From Formosa haliotis (lineage in GTDB: Bacteria; Bacteroidota; Bacteroidia; Flavobacteriales; Flavobacteriaceae), in NCBI RefSeq assembly GCF_001685485.1, contig NZ_BDEL01000001.1, positions 1,237,501 to 1,301,500 of the forward strand: a DNA stretch of 64,000 nt, read 5' to 3'. This document shows positions 63,386-64,000 of the stretch, in pieces. A program made the position numbers and the translations under genes. Every line of letters begins with the position of its first letter. Position 1 is the stretch's first letter. Below the pieces are notes generated by a model, which was not told the DNA's origin, did not search any database, and was given only the letters and a program-made list of their open reading frames with translations.

Positions 63386-63434
63386 ATCCGTTCCTAGCCT
63401 CTCAAAAGCAAGAGGCATTTATTTTATATTAATA

Positions 63435-64000
63435 TTATATTTTAGTCCAGTTTGAATTATTATCGTTGCTTTCCACAGCTGCATAAATAAATTTCATACC
63501 ACGTACGCCCTCCTCTATCCTTGGATAATCTGGATTTTCGACAACTTCTCCTGCATTTACACTTAAAATGTGCTTGGCAAAATTCTTATAAATGGTTGCA
63601 AAAGCTTCTAAATATCCTTCTGGATGCCCCGACGGAATTCTTGAAACCTCTAGCGCTTCAGGGTGAAGACCATTTCCATTTGGTGAATATATTTTTTTAG
63701 GTTCATTTAACCATCGAGTAATTAATTCGTTCGGATTTTCTTGATACCATTCTAAGCTTCCTTTCTCTCCATAAACCTTAATGGCTAAATTATTTTCTTC
63801 GCCTAAAGCGATTTGAGAAATTGAAATGCTTCCTTTTGCTCCATTCTCCATACGGATAAGCATATTACCGTCGTCGTCTAAAACGCGACCTTTCCCAAAC
63901 ACCCCTAAATCGGCTGCTACCTCAGCAACATTAAGCCCAGTAACGTAAGAAATTAAATTTTCTGCATGTATACCAATATCGCCTAGAGCACCTCCAATTC
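63435..64000 (-). CDS. Gfo/Idh/MocA-family oxidoreductase, C-terminal part (runs off the window)
   Basis: Only the last 187 residues are visible, since the gene begins beyond base 64000. The frame reads straight through from the window edge with IGGALGDIGIHAENLISYV, the conserved Asp/His motif of the family, followed by GRVLDDDGNMLIRMENGAKG and the C-terminal beta-sheet domain (KVYGEKGSLEWYQENP). A GTG at 63902 is an internal Val, not a start. The N-terminal NAD(P)-binding Rossmann domain is outside the window. These enzymes oxidise sugars or glycosides, often at C3, and here the isomerase and ThuA-like protein follow. Its partner in glycosidic bond cleavage may be the DUF1080 protein at 29399. 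Confidence 0.93.
   Translation of the reverse strand, partial: IGGALGDIGIHAENLISYVTGLNVAEVAADLGVFGKGRVLDDDGNMLIRMENGAKGSISISQIALGEENNLAIKVYGEKGSLEWYQENPNELITRWLNEPKKIYSPNGNGLHPEALEVSRIPSGHPEGYLEAFATIYKNFAKHILSVNAGEVVENPDYPRIEEGVRGMKFIYAAVESNDNNSNWTKI

Noticed and set aside
63435..63902. A complete gene starting at the GTG at 63902
   Set aside because: The frame continues upstream to the window edge with the conserved oxidoreductase motif GDIGIHAEN, so the GTG is an internal Val.
1..64000. Ulvan utilization as the function of the locus
   Set aside because: No recognisable rhamnosidase (GH78), GH105 or ulvan lyase was found, whereas fucosidases are abundant.
1..64000. Heparin or chondroitin degradation, suggested by the heparinase II/III fold and GH88
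   Set aside because: The fold is shared by lyases for many uronate polymers. The three fucosidase families and the xylosidase- and furanosidase-type enzymes fit an algal glycan better, although a fucosylated glycosaminoglycan cannot be fully excluded.

Overview
The window is an A+T-rich stretch from a marine member of the Bacteroidota, most likely a Flavobacteriaceae-type alga degrader. It carries one SusC/SusD pair, many exported or lipoprotein carbohydrate-active enzymes, five type I sulfatases with formylglycine motifs, and intergenic regions without strong Shine-Dalgarno sequences. Every credible gene lies on the minus strand. The whole window is one large polysaccharide utilization locus (PUL) that continues past both ends. 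No tRNA, rRNA, insertion sequence, CRISPR array or transcription regulator gene was seen.

Layout in the direction of transcription (right to left): (1) an oxidoreductase (partial), a sugar isomerase/epimerase and a ThuA-like protein at 64000-61297; (2) a GH88 unsaturated glucuronyl hydrolase at 60999-59767 with its own terminator; (3) susC-susD at 58650-53464 with a strong terminator; (4) a long unit at 52756-33066 with a GH43-like propeller, an MFS sugar transporter, a CE1-like esterase, a sulfatase, GH97, a sulfatase, two heparinase II/III-type lyases, an esterase, a GH141-PDZ fusion, GH29 and an SGNH esterase; (5) GH3 and a DUF1080 3-keto-glycoside enzyme at 32802-29399; (6) a lyase, a sulfatase, a lyase, an esterase, a lyase and GH95 at 29112-16798; (7) an unrecognised 551-residue protein, a second GH95 and a mutarotase-like/beta-helix fusion at 16441-10223; (8) a sulfatase and a beta-helix protein at 9915-6688; (9) a sulfatase, GH172 and a frameshifted GH31 at 6417-528; (10) a partial beta-helix protein at 340-1.

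Eight of these units are preceded by the same sequence signal: two 14-bp half-sites (about MTAAAYYATRRTTC on the + strand) placed exactly 21 bp apart as a direct repeat. This is the geometry expected for an AraC-type DNA-binding domain, as found in hybrid two-component regulators. It probably ties the whole locus to one regulator encoded outside the window.

Working together, secreted lyases and the GH88 enzyme would cut a uronate-containing chain. Sulfatases and esterases would remove sulfate and acyl groups. GH95, GH29 and GH141 would release L-fucose, GH31, GH3, GH97, GH172 and the GH43-like enzyme would remove other sugars, and SusCD plus the MFS carrier would import products. The most economical inference is a sulfated, acylated polysaccharide containing fucose and uronic acid (fucoidan-like or related algal polysaccharide). 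No single gene proves the substrate. Notable oddities are the GH31 gene broken at an A6 run just before a stop codon, the GH141-PDZ fusion, an SGNH esterase carrying the C-terminal module of its GH29 neighbour, and a family of unusual beta-helix proteins.
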